NCBI GenBank assembly: GCA_034429215.1
Contig: DAOUGI010000022.1
Span: 35,074 to 99,073 of the forward strand
Source: JAFGOG01 sp034429215
GTDB lineage: Bacteria > Chloroflexota > Anaerolineae > JAAYZQ01
DNA: 64,000 nucleotides
Reading direction: 5' to 3'
The notes under the pieces are model-generated. The model was not told where the DNA came from. It was given only the letters and a program-made list of their open reading frames with translations, and made no database searches. Positions within the stretch are counted from its first letter, which is position 1, and each line of letters opens with the position of its first letter. Made by a program: the position numbers and the translations under genes. Positions 25,878-33,957 of this stretch are shown here, piece by piece.

Positions 25878-25927
25878 ATGAAAATGGAGCGACTAAAGTC
25901 ACTACTACGAACGGACGCCATTTTCAT
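25878..25927. repeat. 50-bp inverted-repeat element of GCGACTAAAGTC type
   Basis: Perfect 10-bp terminal repeats ATGAAAATGG (25878-25887) and CCATTTTCAT (25918-25927) flank a core GCGACTAAAGTCACTACTACG. Degenerate copies of the core occur at 43459-43480 and 45618-45637. The hairpin may also act as terminator for the VIT gene's upstream neighbour. Confidence 0.55.
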
Positions 25928-25953
25928 GCCTAGTGATACCAAAAGGGGTATGG

Positions 25954-27087
25954 CTACTCCTTGGAGGTGTGCAGAGCACCGGGCGACTCGTAGAGGGCAA
26001 CGGCGCGGTCGATGATGGGCAAGACGTCGACGGAGAAGGGGCAGCGCTTGACGCACGCGCCGCAGCGGGTGCAGGCTGAGGCCTTGACCGGCATGGCGTC
26101 GTAGCGGGCCTGGAGGGCAGGGGTGAAGGTGTCAACCAGGCGGGATACGAGGCCGATGTCGATGGCCACCGGGCAGGGCAGGCAGTGGTTGCAGTAGACG
26201 CACTCGCCGGTATGATACTGCTCAAACCCGGCGATGGCGTCGCTAAAGTCCTTGTCCTCGTCGCCGGCGTCGAGGTAGGCCAGCGACGCCTCCAGCTCGG
26301 CACAGGTGGCCACCCCGGCGACCGTCGTAGCGACGGCCGGCTGGGTGAGAACGTAGCTGAGGCAGCGCACCGGGGTCAGGGTGCGCGGCACCTTTTTCTT
26401 GAACGACGGCCCGCCCGTCTGGTAGCGCACGAACTGGACGGTGCGGTTGGTTTGCAGCAGCTTGCCGCCGCCAAAGGCCTTCATGGCCACCACGCCCACC
26501 CCATGCTCGACGCAGGCCTGGAGGAGGGCGCTGCGGCCGGGCTCGGCGTGGCTGCTCAGGTTGACGGGGAACATCAGCACGTCGATGAGGCCGTCCCGCA
26601 CGGGATGGATGCACACCTCCGAGAGGTGGCCGCTCATGCCAACGCAGCGGGCTATTCCCTGGCGCCGGAAGTGGTGGGCCAGCTCCATGATGCCGCCGGG
26701 GCGGAGCATGGCCTCATAGTCGGACATGCCGTTGATGTTGTGAACGAACAGGACATCGATGTGGTCGGTGTGGTAGCGGGCCAAATAGTCCTCGACGTTG
26801 GCCCGGCTGATGTCGGGGTTGGTCGTCTTCCAGTACTGGCCGTTCTTGGTCGCCGCGTTGAGATGGCAGGTGAGCAGCACCCGGTCACGCCGGCCGCGCA
26901 GCGCGGCGGCGACCCGGTCACGAAACTCGGGATAGGGTCCGATCAAGTCGAAATAGTTGACGCCGCGGTCGATGGCGAGGTCGACGATGGCCTGGGTATC
27001 GGCCATGCTGGCGTGCGTCAGGTGGTCCGCGCCGACCGAGACGAGGCCGACGGAGAGACCGGTTTTGCCTAGCTCACGGGTTTGCAT
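25954..27087 (-). CDS. aldo/keto reductase with C-terminal 4Fe-4S ferredoxin domain
   Basis: 377 residues from ATG at 27087 with AGGAGG upstream. The longer frame to 27312 runs through a repeat-rich leader. An aldo/keto reductase-like barrel begins MQTRELGKTGLSVG, with AIDRGVNYFDLIGPYPEFRD (catalytic Asp and a DxxxxY-like region) and HIDVLFVHNINGM. The C terminus has two Cys clusters: CVYCNHCLPCPVAIDI and ACTRCGACVKRCPFSVDV. The second (CxxCxxCxxxCP) fits a 4Fe-4S cluster. Such fusions are common in anaerobes and are usually annotated only as predicted oxidoreductases. Substrate unknown. Confidence 0.87.
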   Translation of the reverse strand: MQTRELGKTGLSVGLVSVGADHLTHASMADTQAIVDLAIDRGVNYFDLIGPYPEFRDRVAAALRGRRDRVLLTCHLNAATKNGQYWKTTNPDISRANVEDYLARYHTDHIDVLFVHNINGMSDYEAMLRPGGIMELAHHFRRQGIARCVGMSGHLSEVCIHPVRDGLIDVLMFPVNLSSHAEPGRSALLQACVEHGVGVVAMKAFGGGKLLQTNRTVQFVRYQTGGPSFKKKVPRTLTPVRCLSYVLTQPAVATTVAGVATCAELEASLAYLDAGDEDKDFSDAIAGFEQYHTGECVYCNHCLPCPVAIDIGLVSRLVDTFTPALQARYDAMPVKASACTRCGACVKRCPFSVDVLPIIDRAVALYESPGALHTSKE

Positions 27088-27283
27088 GGAAGCCTCCTTT
27101 TGGAACGCTCTAGCCACAAAGGCAACAAGGATGAGCACCAGTATATGCAGCAGGGGACGTTTCGTCAAAAAGAGGGACCGGCCCGGCCTCAACAGCGCCA
27201 GGGTGGGGGTAGTCGATAGATGTAGCACAACATGGCACGGGTATTCCAAGCTGGCAAATCGGGAGGGAAAGTAAAACCTGCAT

Positions 27284-27365
27284 CCGGTGCGTTGCACCAA
27301 CGGCAGGCGCAACGCACCGGCAGGTGATTAAGTTGCGTCACACCAACAGCAGGCGCGACGCACCG
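27284..27365. repeat. two tandem REP-like hairpins (GGTGCGTTGC family)
   Basis: Copy 1 (27284-27320) pairs CCGGTGCGTTGC with GCAACGCACCGG. Copy 2 (27332-27365) is a degenerate version in which TTGCGTC faces GACGCA. They share the ACCAACxGCAGG loop. A third member with a perfect 15-bp stem lies at 40547-40583. They follow the 3' end of the secreted protein at 27371, where they could stabilise mRNA or terminate transcription. Confidence 0.6.
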
Positions 27366-27370
27366 GCACT

Positions 27371-29728
27371 CTAGGGATTTCTGAGGACGACGGGCAAGTA
27401 GACGTAGTAGGCGGGCCGGCAGTGGAGGGCAAGGGAGACAGGGACGTGGTGGGCGCACGGGTCGTTGGCGGTGAAGAACAGGATTCCTTCATAGTTGCCG
27501 ATCTCGAGGCAGGTGAAGGTGACATCGACGTCGGTGTGGTTCTGCGGCGGAACGGTTCCACTGACCGGGTCGGCGCTCACCCAGGGCAGATCGGCCAGGT
27601 GGGCCGGGGGAAGCTGCTCCTCAAGGGACCAGCTCAGCCCCAGGTGGCCCAGGTTGGCGACGGTCAGCGGGAGGGTGACGGACTTGCCGACAGCGAGATC
27701 GACCACCAAGGCGAGGGGATCGACGTCGACGACCGGCCGGCGCAGGGCAAAGTCCTGGGTGGTGGTGACGCCGGTGGAGACGCTCACGACGGCGGTCTCG
27801 TGCGAATAACCAGGCGCCGTGGCGGTGACGGTGTAGGTGCCGGCGGCCAGGGTCGTCGCGTAGTAGCCATCCGGGTCCACGGGAACTGTCAGGCCACCCG
27901 GTTCGACGTCGACAGTAGCGGGAGTGCAGGTGGGATCGCCACCGCTGTTCTCGGCGTCGGTGACATAGCCTTCAAGCCAGCAGGCGCAATCCAACACGGT
28001 CATAGTCACCGGCAGGGTAATCTGAGGCTCGTCAGGATCGTTGCTGTTGATCACCAGGCTACCATAGTAGTCGCCCGGGGCCATGGAGTGGGAATCAAAG
28101 GTCACTTCGACCGTCACGCACCCGCCGGGTATGAGAACACCGTTGGTCGGCACCTCGGTCAGCCACGGGATGTCGTACGCCTGGGTCTCGCCGTAGCCAC
28201 GGACCATCCAGTTGCCGGGGAAGTAGGCATCGATCAGGCCCCACAGCCCACCGGCATCGGGCGGCAGCACGGGCGGCACGGGCGGGTCGGCGCTCCAGGC
28301 ACCCACCCACGACCGCTGCTGCGTCGCGCCTTGATCGAGAGCAGCCGGAAAGTCGGATGGATCCACGCCGCTGACCTGGTAGCGGTTGATGGCGCCGATC
28401 AGCACGTCTCCCGGACCGGCCAGGGCCAACGGCGTCGCCAACGGATAGTCGTTCCACGTAGCGCCGTCGTTGTACTGGACGGTTACGGGGTATGTGGCCA
28501 GCCAGACGGCGTTGCTTGGGTCGCTGTCGCCGTCGGTGTCCTGGTAGACCACCAGGTCGATCGGGTCGCCCACCACGACGCCGGTAGCGCCCAGGACGAC
28601 CGAGATCTGGTTCAAGCTGAACGGGAAATCGGCTGGGTTGGGCGTAAAGCGGTTCAGCCACAGGAACTGGTATCCGTAGGTGCCGTCGTTGAGGCCGATA
28701 TAGTTCTCGGAACTGCCATCGTCCAGCACCAGGGCGATAGGCGCATCAGGCGCCAACAGGCCGGCAGACACGCTGCCGCCCGGACCCGGCGCCGCGTCGA
28801 GCTTGAGCTCGATAGGTCGGGTCCCGGCCGCAGACGGCGCGGTGGTAAAGCCGCTCAGCTTGACCAGCAGCACTTCGGACAGCGCCCAGTCCAGCGACTG
28901 GCCGCCGAGGTTGCAGATGGTGAGATCGAGTGTGGCGGTCTGTTCAGGGCACAACACTGTTTCCAGCGGCGGAGCGGTCACCTCGATGTCTGGGGCAGGG
29001 GCGACAGTGTAGACCGAGACATCATCGATGAACCACCCGGCATGGTTGACGACGGAAGAGGCCATCATGTGGATCTGAACGTCGGCCACGCTGCCAACGT
29101 AGGGGGTCAGATCGACAACCTGCTGGACCCAGGCGGTAGGCTGGACAAAGCTCGCCTCACAATGCTGAAAGACCACGCTGCCGTTGACATATACCTCACC
29201 CCAGTCCCAGTTCGAGAACAGGTCGTACCATTCCCACCAGCTCATCTCGACGGGGCCGGTCACGGCGGTGAGGTCGATGGAGAAGGAAAGGATGCTGTCG
29301 TCGGCGGGGTTGCCGTTGGCGCAGGTATTGTAGCCCGAGTTGTTGCCCAGGTTTTGGTAGCAGTCGTTGAGGCGGGTGCCCCACATGCCGGTGCCGGAAT
29401 AGGCGGCCGGCGGGGGGTAGTTGCTGCTGTCGCAGGCGGCGCCGCTCCAGGCGTAGGTCCCCCACACCCAGTCGACGCTGCCGACAAAGCCGCCGTTGCT
29501 GCCTTCAAAGTCCCAGAAGTAGAGAACGTCGTCGGGGATGCCCGGCTGCTCGCCTGCCGAGCAGGCTCCGGCCTCCGGAAGGGGCGGGATGTCAAGGAAG
29601 GCCTCGGCGGCCTGGAGCTCGGCAGTGACAGAGTCTGAGGGCGGCTCCTGGGCCGCAGTGTAGGGGATCATAAGGCCGAGGGTCAACAGGGCCACCACTA
29701 TGAGGATAGACGAGATACGCGCTTGCAT
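27371..29728 (-). CDS. large secreted multidomain protein with YLPVVLR tail
   Basis: 785 residues; AAGGAGTG upstream; signal peptide MQARISSILIVVALLTLGLM with cleavage near TAAQE. After it comes a jelly-roll, MAM-like domain (YFWDFEGSNGGFVGSVDWVWG ... GWFIDDVSVY), then repeated abnormal-spindle/BACON-like beta sandwiches (TLDLTICNLGGQSLDWAL; SVTLPLTVANLGHLGLSW), and between them a carboxypeptidase-regulatory-like domain (LEGYVTDAENSGGDPTC...). It ends YYVYLPVVLRNP, like the GH44 protein encoded 4 kb away. No catalytic residues were recognised. It is probably a surface or matrix protein. Confidence 0.7.
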   Translation of the reverse strand: MQARISSILIVVALLTLGLMIPYTAAQEPPSDSVTAELQAAEAFLDIPPLPEAGACSAGEQPGIPDDVLYFWDFEGSNGGFVGSVDWVWGTYAWSGAACDSSNYPPPAAYSGTGMWGTRLNDCYQNLGNNSGYNTCANGNPADDSILSFSIDLTAVTGPVEMSWWEWYDLFSNWDWGEVYVNGSVVFQHCEASFVQPTAWVQQVVDLTPYVGSVADVQIHMMASSVVNHAGWFIDDVSVYTVAPAPDIEVTAPPLETVLCPEQTATLDLTICNLGGQSLDWALSEVLLVKLSGFTTAPSAAGTRPIELKLDAAPGPGGSVSAGLLAPDAPIALVLDDGSSENYIGLNDGTYGYQFLWLNRFTPNPADFPFSLNQISVVLGATGVVVGDPIDLVVYQDTDGDSDPSNAVWLATYPVTVQYNDGATWNDYPLATPLALAGPGDVLIGAINRYQVSGVDPSDFPAALDQGATQQRSWVGAWSADPPVPPVLPPDAGGLWGLIDAYFPGNWMVRGYGETQAYDIPWLTEVPTNGVLIPGGCVTVEVTFDSHSMAPGDYYGSLVINSNDPDEPQITLPVTMTVLDCACWLEGYVTDAENSGGDPTCTPATVDVEPGGLTVPVDPDGYYATTLAAGTYTVTATAPGYSHETAVVSVSTGVTTTQDFALRRPVVDVDPLALVVDLAVGKSVTLPLTVANLGHLGLSWSLEEQLPPAHLADLPWVSADPVSGTVPPQNHTDVDVTFTCLEIGNYEGILFFTANDPCAHHVPVSLALHCRPAYYVYLPVVLRNP

Positions 29729-29939
29729 GCTACACTCCTTTCTCTATGCAGATCTAATCTATGGACAGATAGCGGGGAAAAACGACGGGCAGAAGAAACC
29801 ACCTCCTTTCTTTGCGCGAAATGTTTCTGTTGGATATTATACACCAAGGGCAGGGAAAGATCAAGGAGAAAAGCGAAGGGTTAGGGGAGATGCCTCCATG
29901 GGGAACCGTGGAAACGGGGGGAAAAAAGCCTGAAGAGAG
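29729..29939. other. divergent intergenic region
   Basis: Separates two divergent secreted-protein genes. Only the plus-strand promoter at its right end was recognised. Confidence 0.4.
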
Positions 29940-29968
29940 TTGCGCTGCGAGCGGATCCATGCTATACT
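29940..29968 (+). promoter_or_regulatory. promoter of the TolB-like lipoprotein
   Basis: TTGCGC (29940-29945), 17-bp spacer, TATACT (29963-29968). Confidence 0.55.
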
Positions 29969-30014
29969 ATAGCAGCAACGATAACAGTCAGACTCGCCGG
30001 AGAGGGAAAACCTG

Positions 30015-31190
30015 ATGCCGAACTTGAGCTCATTGGCTGCTTGTCTTTTTTCAAAGGACTGCCCCAGGCCGCGCCGCCGACTCACCCGCAAACAACGATT
30101 CCACGGGATGCAGATGGCCGCGATCGCCCTGATCCTGGCACTGGGCCTGGCAGCCTGCGGGTCCGATCAATCGCCGACCGTCCAGGTCATCTATGTGACG
30201 GCCACCCCCGTTCTCGCTCCGCAGGTGACGCTCATTGTGGTCACGGCCACACCACTGCCAGCCACGGAAACGCCGCTGCCGACCGCTACCCAAATGCCCG
30301 AGCCCACTGCCACGAAAACGCCCGAGCCCACGCTGGTACCGCTGGAAGAGGGGGTAGCGGGGCTGGGGCACCTGGCATACGTGACCGGCGATGGCAACCT
30401 GGCCGACATCCTGGTCGGTATTCCTACCCAGGGCATGACAGCCGAGCAGATTATCACCAATGACGACTTTGAGGATGCCGACCCGGCCTGGTCGGCCGAC
30501 GGCGAGTTCCTGGCGTTTGCCACCAAGCGCGACGGCAATTTCGAGGTCTATGTCACCGATCCCACAGGCGAGTACCTACAGCGGATCACGATGGATTCCG
30601 GCCATGACGGCGGGCCGGCCTGGTCGAATGACATGGAGATCGCCTTTCACACCAACCGCGACGGCAATTTCGAGATCTATACCACCGGCTCGGGTGTGCA
30701 CCGCAACCTGACCAAGAATCCGGCCGACGACGCCTATCCAGCCTGGTCGCCGGACGGCCGGTATATTGCCCTCCACTCAAACCGCGACGGCAATTGGGAG
30801 ATCTATGTCATGGACGCCGACGGCTCAAACCAGAGACGCATCACGGACGATCCCGGCCACGATTGGGTGCCTGCCTGGTCACCCGACGGCAAGCTCATCG
30901 CCTTTTGGTCCAAGCGCACCGGGCACTGGCAGATCTTTTGCATGAATCCGGACGGCAGCGATGTACGCCGGATCAGCGAGGAAGGGCTCTACCCAGATCC
31001 CACGGGTATCAGCCGGCCGGCGTGGTCACCGGATGGCAAATACATCGCCTACAACTGCGTCCGCGACAACAGCGACGAGATCTGTGTCCTGGATGTGCGA
31101 CGGGCGCTGGAGTTTGGCCCCACAGACCAGGTGATGCGGCTAACAACCGATAATCTCACCCCAGACTATGACCCGACCTGGGGAAAGTGA
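30015..31190 (+). CDS. lipoprotein with TolB/WD40-like beta-propeller
   Basis: 391 residues. It has a long basic n-region, then a hydrophobic stretch ending in the lipobox LAAC (Cys ~48), a Thr/Pro-rich spacer (ATPLPATETPLPTATQ), and about six repeats of the form PAWSPDGRYIALHSNRDGNW-EIYVMD. This is the PD40/TolB repeat that folds into a six-bladed propeller on the outside of the membrane. Such proteins bind partners or ligands rather than catalyse. A protein with the same propeller is encoded at 56.3 kb. Gene order is tail to tail with the GH44 gene, 3 bp apart. Confidence 0.85.
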   Translation: MPNLSSLAACLFSKDCPRPRRRLTRKQRFHGMQMAAIALILALGLAACGSDQSPTVQVIYVTATPVLAPQVTLIVVTATPLPATETPLPTATQMPEPTATKTPEPTLVPLEEGVAGLGHLAYVTGDGNLADILVGIPTQGMTAEQIITNDDFEDADPAWSADGEFLAFATKRDGNFEVYVTDPTGEYLQRITMDSGHDGGPAWSNDMEIAFHTNRDGNFEIYTTGSGVHRNLTKNPADDAYPAWSPDGRYIALHSNRDGNWEIYVMDADGSNQRRITDDPGHDWVPAWSPDGKLIAFWSKRTGHWQIFCMNPDGSDVRRISEEGLYPDPTGISRPAWSPDGKYIAYNCVRDNSDEICVLDVRRALEFGPTDQVMRLTTDNLTPDYDPTWGK

Positions 31191-31193
31191 CGG

Positions 31194-33323
31194 CTAGGGA
31201 TAGAGGTCTGCCCGCACGATGAGAGGAAGGTAGATGGAGTAGAGGGTCAGGTCAGGGCGGACGACAAAGAGGGTGATCGATTCGGCGGGGAAGGTGGCGG
31301 TAAAGCCGTTAGGGCCAAGCGGCTGGTTGGCCTGGCGGACGATGGCATCGAGGGCGGCAGCGCTGTAGCGGTAGACCTGGGCAGCCGGCGCGGCAGGGAC
31401 GTTGGACAGGGTTACCTCGCCGGTCAGCGGGGCAGCGGTCTTGTTGATGACGACAGCGGTCACAACACCGTTTGCGCGCTGGGCGGCGTAGACGGCCAGC
31501 CGATCCTGGTCGGTGCTTGCGGCAGAGATGGAAGTGTCGCCAAAGCGGGAGCCGGCGCCGTCATAGTTGCGGTAGATGCGAAAGGCAAAGGCGCCCGGCT
31601 GGTCCGCAGATGGCGGGTCCCACAGGGTGGCCAGGTCGAGGCCCTCACGGCCAAAGATGCCGAGCAGGTCGGCCTCGGCCAGCGCGCCGTTGAGGTGGCC
31701 CAAGGCGCCCCAATTGTACTCGGTGAGGGCCAGCCTGGTGCCGGGATAGTTGGATGCAACCCAGGCCCGCATGCGCGGGATCATATAGATGGGCTGGCCG
31801 ATCCAGCTTTCGTCGACGTAGCTCGGGTCCCACAGGGCGCGGGTGGAGCGGAGGCGCAGCGCCTGGGTGGCGGGGTCGCCCAGATCGGGTGAAAAGATGC
31901 CTTCGGCCTGGGGATAGATGTGCGCGTCCAGATAGTCGAGAAGGCGCACACCGTGCTGCTGGTCGTAGGCGCGCATCTGCTGAAGGTACCACTCGAGGAA
32001 ATCGGTGTCGCCGTGGGCCTGGTGGTCGGCGCCGGGGGCGCAGCCGTCGAGGGCCGAGTAAAAGTAGGCGCACCAACCCCACACCGCCGGGCCGAGGGTC
32101 TCGGCGCCCGGATCGGCCGCTTTGACCGCCGCGGCATAGGTTAGGGTACGGCTGATTATCTCGTCGTAGGTGGTCAGCGCGGGGTGGACGTCGCGGTGGG
32201 TGTAGGGCCACAACATCGGCTCGTTGTCGAGGTTGTAGTACCGGACGCCGCCCTGGGCGGCCGAGCCATATTTGCCGACCAGGTGAGCGATCCAGGACTG
32301 GACAAAGGCCGGGCCGATGGCCATGCTGGTGTCGCCAGGATCGTTCCCGGTGATGTCGTCCCCATTTATGTCTACCCCATTGCCGCAATCAGTGTCCCAG
32401 GGATCGACGCTCTGCTGCTGGCCGTAGACGCTCACTTGGAAGCCACAGTCGAAGGGGTGATCTTCCAGCCGCCGCTTGGCGGTCCAGCCGATGAGGGGGA
32501 CGGTGATCAGGCTGCCGGTGCCGGTGCGCTGGTTTTGCTCGACAAAGCGGTCGGCCGCCGAGCCGTCGGGCAGCAGCCAGGGGGCGTCGTTGGGCTCGGG
32601 GATGTTCTCAAAGTACCAATCGCTGCCGGTGTTGTGGGTGTCGTTCTGCCAGTTGTAGCGGGTGGTGCTATTACCGCCCCAGCGGCAGATCGGCAGGTCC
32701 AGCTCGGCGGCCAGGTCCTCATCGGCAAAGTTCATGCCATAGATGTTGGGGCTGATCGGGCGCCGTCCAGCCGCGGCGTCGATGGCCAGCGCCGGTGGAC
32801 CGGGCGGCGGGCCGGTCCGGGCGATGGCGGTGATATCGTCGAGGTAAAAGGCCGGCTGGGCGCTGCCCGCGCCGTCCTGCCAGACAAGGCCGCCGATGGT
32901 CGATGGGCTGCCGACGTCGGTCAGGGCGACGGTAACCTCAGTCCAGGCGCCGGCGGAAGGAACGACCGCGACCGAGTTGTCCCAATTGCCGTTGGCGGCG
33001 TCGATGATTGTGAAGGCGATCGACTGGCCTCTGCTGCCGCCGCCATGGATCCAAAAGCGGACAGCCTCATAGTCAGCAGCCGACAGGGGAGCGGTGGTGT
33101 GCAGGTAGAGGCCGCCCCACGCGGCAGTGAAGGTGGCAGAGATCGAAGCGGTGCCGCCGTGCACCGGGCTGGGGTTGGAAAAGTTGACCGTGGTGTCCCA
33201 TGACCAGTCTTCCCAGGCGGCGGCGAGGACATCGACATAGACGGGAAGGTCCTCGGCGTCGGGGCTAGAAGCAAGCAACAGCAGGGATAGGATTGCCAGA
33301 CACCAACGGGCAGACTTGGTCAT
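31194..33323 (-). CDS. secreted glycoside hydrolase, GH44-like
   Basis: 709 residues if started at the ATG giving a clean signal peptide (TKSARWCLAILSLLLLASS). An in-frame ATG at 33380 lies in repeat-like DNA, and neither has a ribosome site. Residues ~30-190 are a carbohydrate-binding-type beta sandwich (VPSAGAWTEVTVALTDVG, FYLDDI). The catalytic part resembles GH44: NIYGMNFADEDLAAEL, RWGGNSTTRYNWQND, acid/base Glu in YYNLDNEPMLWPYTHRD, nucleophile Glu in LALTEYNWGA. GH44 members are endo-acting beta-glucanases/xyloglucanases. The C terminus LYSIYLPLIVRADLYP is the YLPL-type tail. Confidence 0.82.
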   Translation of the reverse strand: MTKSARWCLAILSLLLLASSPDAEDLPVYVDVLAAAWEDWSWDTTVNFSNPSPVHGGTASISATFTAAWGGLYLHTTAPLSAADYEAVRFWIHGGGSRGQSIAFTIIDAANGNWDNSVAVVPSAGAWTEVTVALTDVGSPSTIGGLVWQDGAGSAQPAFYLDDITAIARTGPPPGPPALAIDAAAGRRPISPNIYGMNFADEDLAAELDLPICRWGGNSTTRYNWQNDTHNTGSDWYFENIPEPNDAPWLLPDGSAADRFVEQNQRTGTGSLITVPLIGWTAKRRLEDHPFDCGFQVSVYGQQQSVDPWDTDCGNGVDINGDDITGNDPGDTSMAIGPAFVQSWIAHLVGKYGSAAQGGVRYYNLDNEPMLWPYTHRDVHPALTTYDEIISRTLTYAAAVKAADPGAETLGPAVWGWCAYFYSALDGCAPGADHQAHGDTDFLEWYLQQMRAYDQQHGVRLLDYLDAHIYPQAEGIFSPDLGDPATQALRLRSTRALWDPSYVDESWIGQPIYMIPRMRAWVASNYPGTRLALTEYNWGALGHLNGALAEADLLGIFGREGLDLATLWDPPSADQPGAFAFRIYRNYDGAGSRFGDTSISAASTDQDRLAVYAAQRANGVVTAVVINKTAAPLTGEVTLSNVPAAPAAQVYRYSAAALDAIVRQANQPLGPNGFTATFPAESITLFVVRPDLTLYSIYLPLIVRADLYP

Positions 33324-33433
33324 TTTGGATTTTGGATTTTGGCCGCCATAGACATGCGACACAGGGATTTTGGATTGCATGCTGCGGCGGGGGATGTATT
33401 TTGCCGGATAGATCGCACCGCTCCAGCCGACAA

Positions 33434-33646
33434 TCAGCGCTGCACGGCGGCCTTGGGACTAGCGATCTTGCCAAGCAAGCCCGCGCCCAGACCAGTGCAC
33501 ACTGCGTGAAAAGCCATCGGCCCCCACAGTCCCCTGAGTGTGGTAAACCCTTCTGCCCGGGAGAACACGCCCCCCAGTATGTAGACCATTCATATCAAGC
33601 CGGCAAGCAGCAGCACGGCACCTACTACTCTCAGAACGATCTTCAT
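33434..33646 (-). CDS. small membrane selenoprotein candidate B (in-frame UGA)
   Basis: Read through one UGA (33590-33592), this is a 70-residue protein: 18 residues with hydrophobic segment RVVGAVLLLAGLI, then U19, then MVYILGGVFSRAEG and a second hydrophobic stretch with AFHAV. AAGGAG sits 6 nt before the ATG. A hairpin (33557-33577) whose loop starts with G lies 12 nt after the UGA. Without readthrough, an 18-residue orphan peptide would be followed by a coding-like frame. It starts 22 nt after candidate A and shares U-x-x-Y-I-x-x-x-V-F and a later F-H with it. The protein should span the membrane twice with Sec at the end of the first span. Function unknown. An alternative is two parallel pseudogenes. 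Confidence 0.75.
33557..33577 (-). promoter_or_regulatory. bSECIS-like hairpin of candidate B
   Basis: On the minus strand CUGGGGG pairs with CUCCCGG (two G-U pairs) around GCGUGUU. The stem begins 12 nt and the loop 19 nt after the UGA; the first loop base is G, as expected for bacterial SECIS elements. Confidence 0.65.
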
Positions 33647-33668
33647 GATGCACTCCTTTCTCCAGTTC

Positions 33669-33854
33669 CTAGGCGCCCAACGCTTTGAGCATGAGCCAAA
33701 GGGCCAGGACGGCAAATGCGCCATGGAACATATAGGCCGGCAACAGCTTGAGGCTCAGACCAGAGTATTTGCCGCGGAACACGTCCGCCATGATGTAGCC
33801 AATTCAAGCAGCGCCGATCAGCCAAGCCACGAATGCGCCAATCCACCATAACAT
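33669..33854 (-). CDS. small membrane selenoprotein candidate A (in-frame UGA)
   Basis: Read through the UGA at 33804-33806 this gives 61 residues: MLWWIGAFVAWLIGAA, U17, IGYIMADVFRGKYSG, then a second membrane span with YMFHGAF and LALWLMLKALGA, ending in TAG. AGGAGGAAGG lies 5 nt before the ATG. The frame beyond the UGA is entirely protein-like (two spans, basic loop) and homologous to candidate B, with the UGA at the same alignment position. Two independent nonsense mutations at one site are unlikely, hence recoding as selenocysteine. It lies downstream of the membrane alpha/beta hydrolase on the same strand. No known family was recognised. Confidence 0.78.
33774..33788 (-). promoter_or_regulatory. 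bSECIS-like hairpin of candidate A
   Basis: GCGGA pairs with UCCGC around a CGUGU loop, 15 nt after the UGA (loop at 20 nt, G second). It is the shortest of the five stems, so this element is the least certain, but the loop position matches that of candidate B. Confidence 0.5.
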
Positions 33855-33871
33855 GTTGTCCTTCCTCCTCC

Positions 33872-33890
33872 CCCGGCCTGATAGGCCGGG
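33872..33890 (-). promoter_or_regulatory. hairpin abutting the ribosome binding site of candidate A
   Basis: Perfect stem CCCGGCCT-GAT-AGGCCGGG ends directly before the GGAGGAGG of candidate A. There is no T-run, so it is more likely a leader structure affecting translation, or an RNA-end protector of the upstream hydrolase mRNA, than a terminator. Confidence 0.4.
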
Positions 33891-33957
33891 ACTCTCGGTG
33901 CGATCTATCCGGCGTATACTCTCACGGCTGGTGATACAGCCATAGTATATACGAGAA

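Noticed and set aside
27422..29638. A 738-codon open frame on the plus strand
   Set aside because: It is antisense to the secreted multidomain protein, has the composition of a GC-rich shadow frame, and no ribosome site or family motif.
32184..33203. A 339-codon open frame antisense to the GH44 gene
   Set aside because: Val/Gly-rich shadow frame; the opposite strand has clear GH44 motifs.
33434..33854. Reading the two interrupted small genes as ordinary pseudogenes
   Set aside because: Both have intact ribosome sites, homologous sequence on both sides of the UGA, a UGA in the same alignment position and a hairpin after it. A pseudogene explanation would need two independent identical nonsense mutations.
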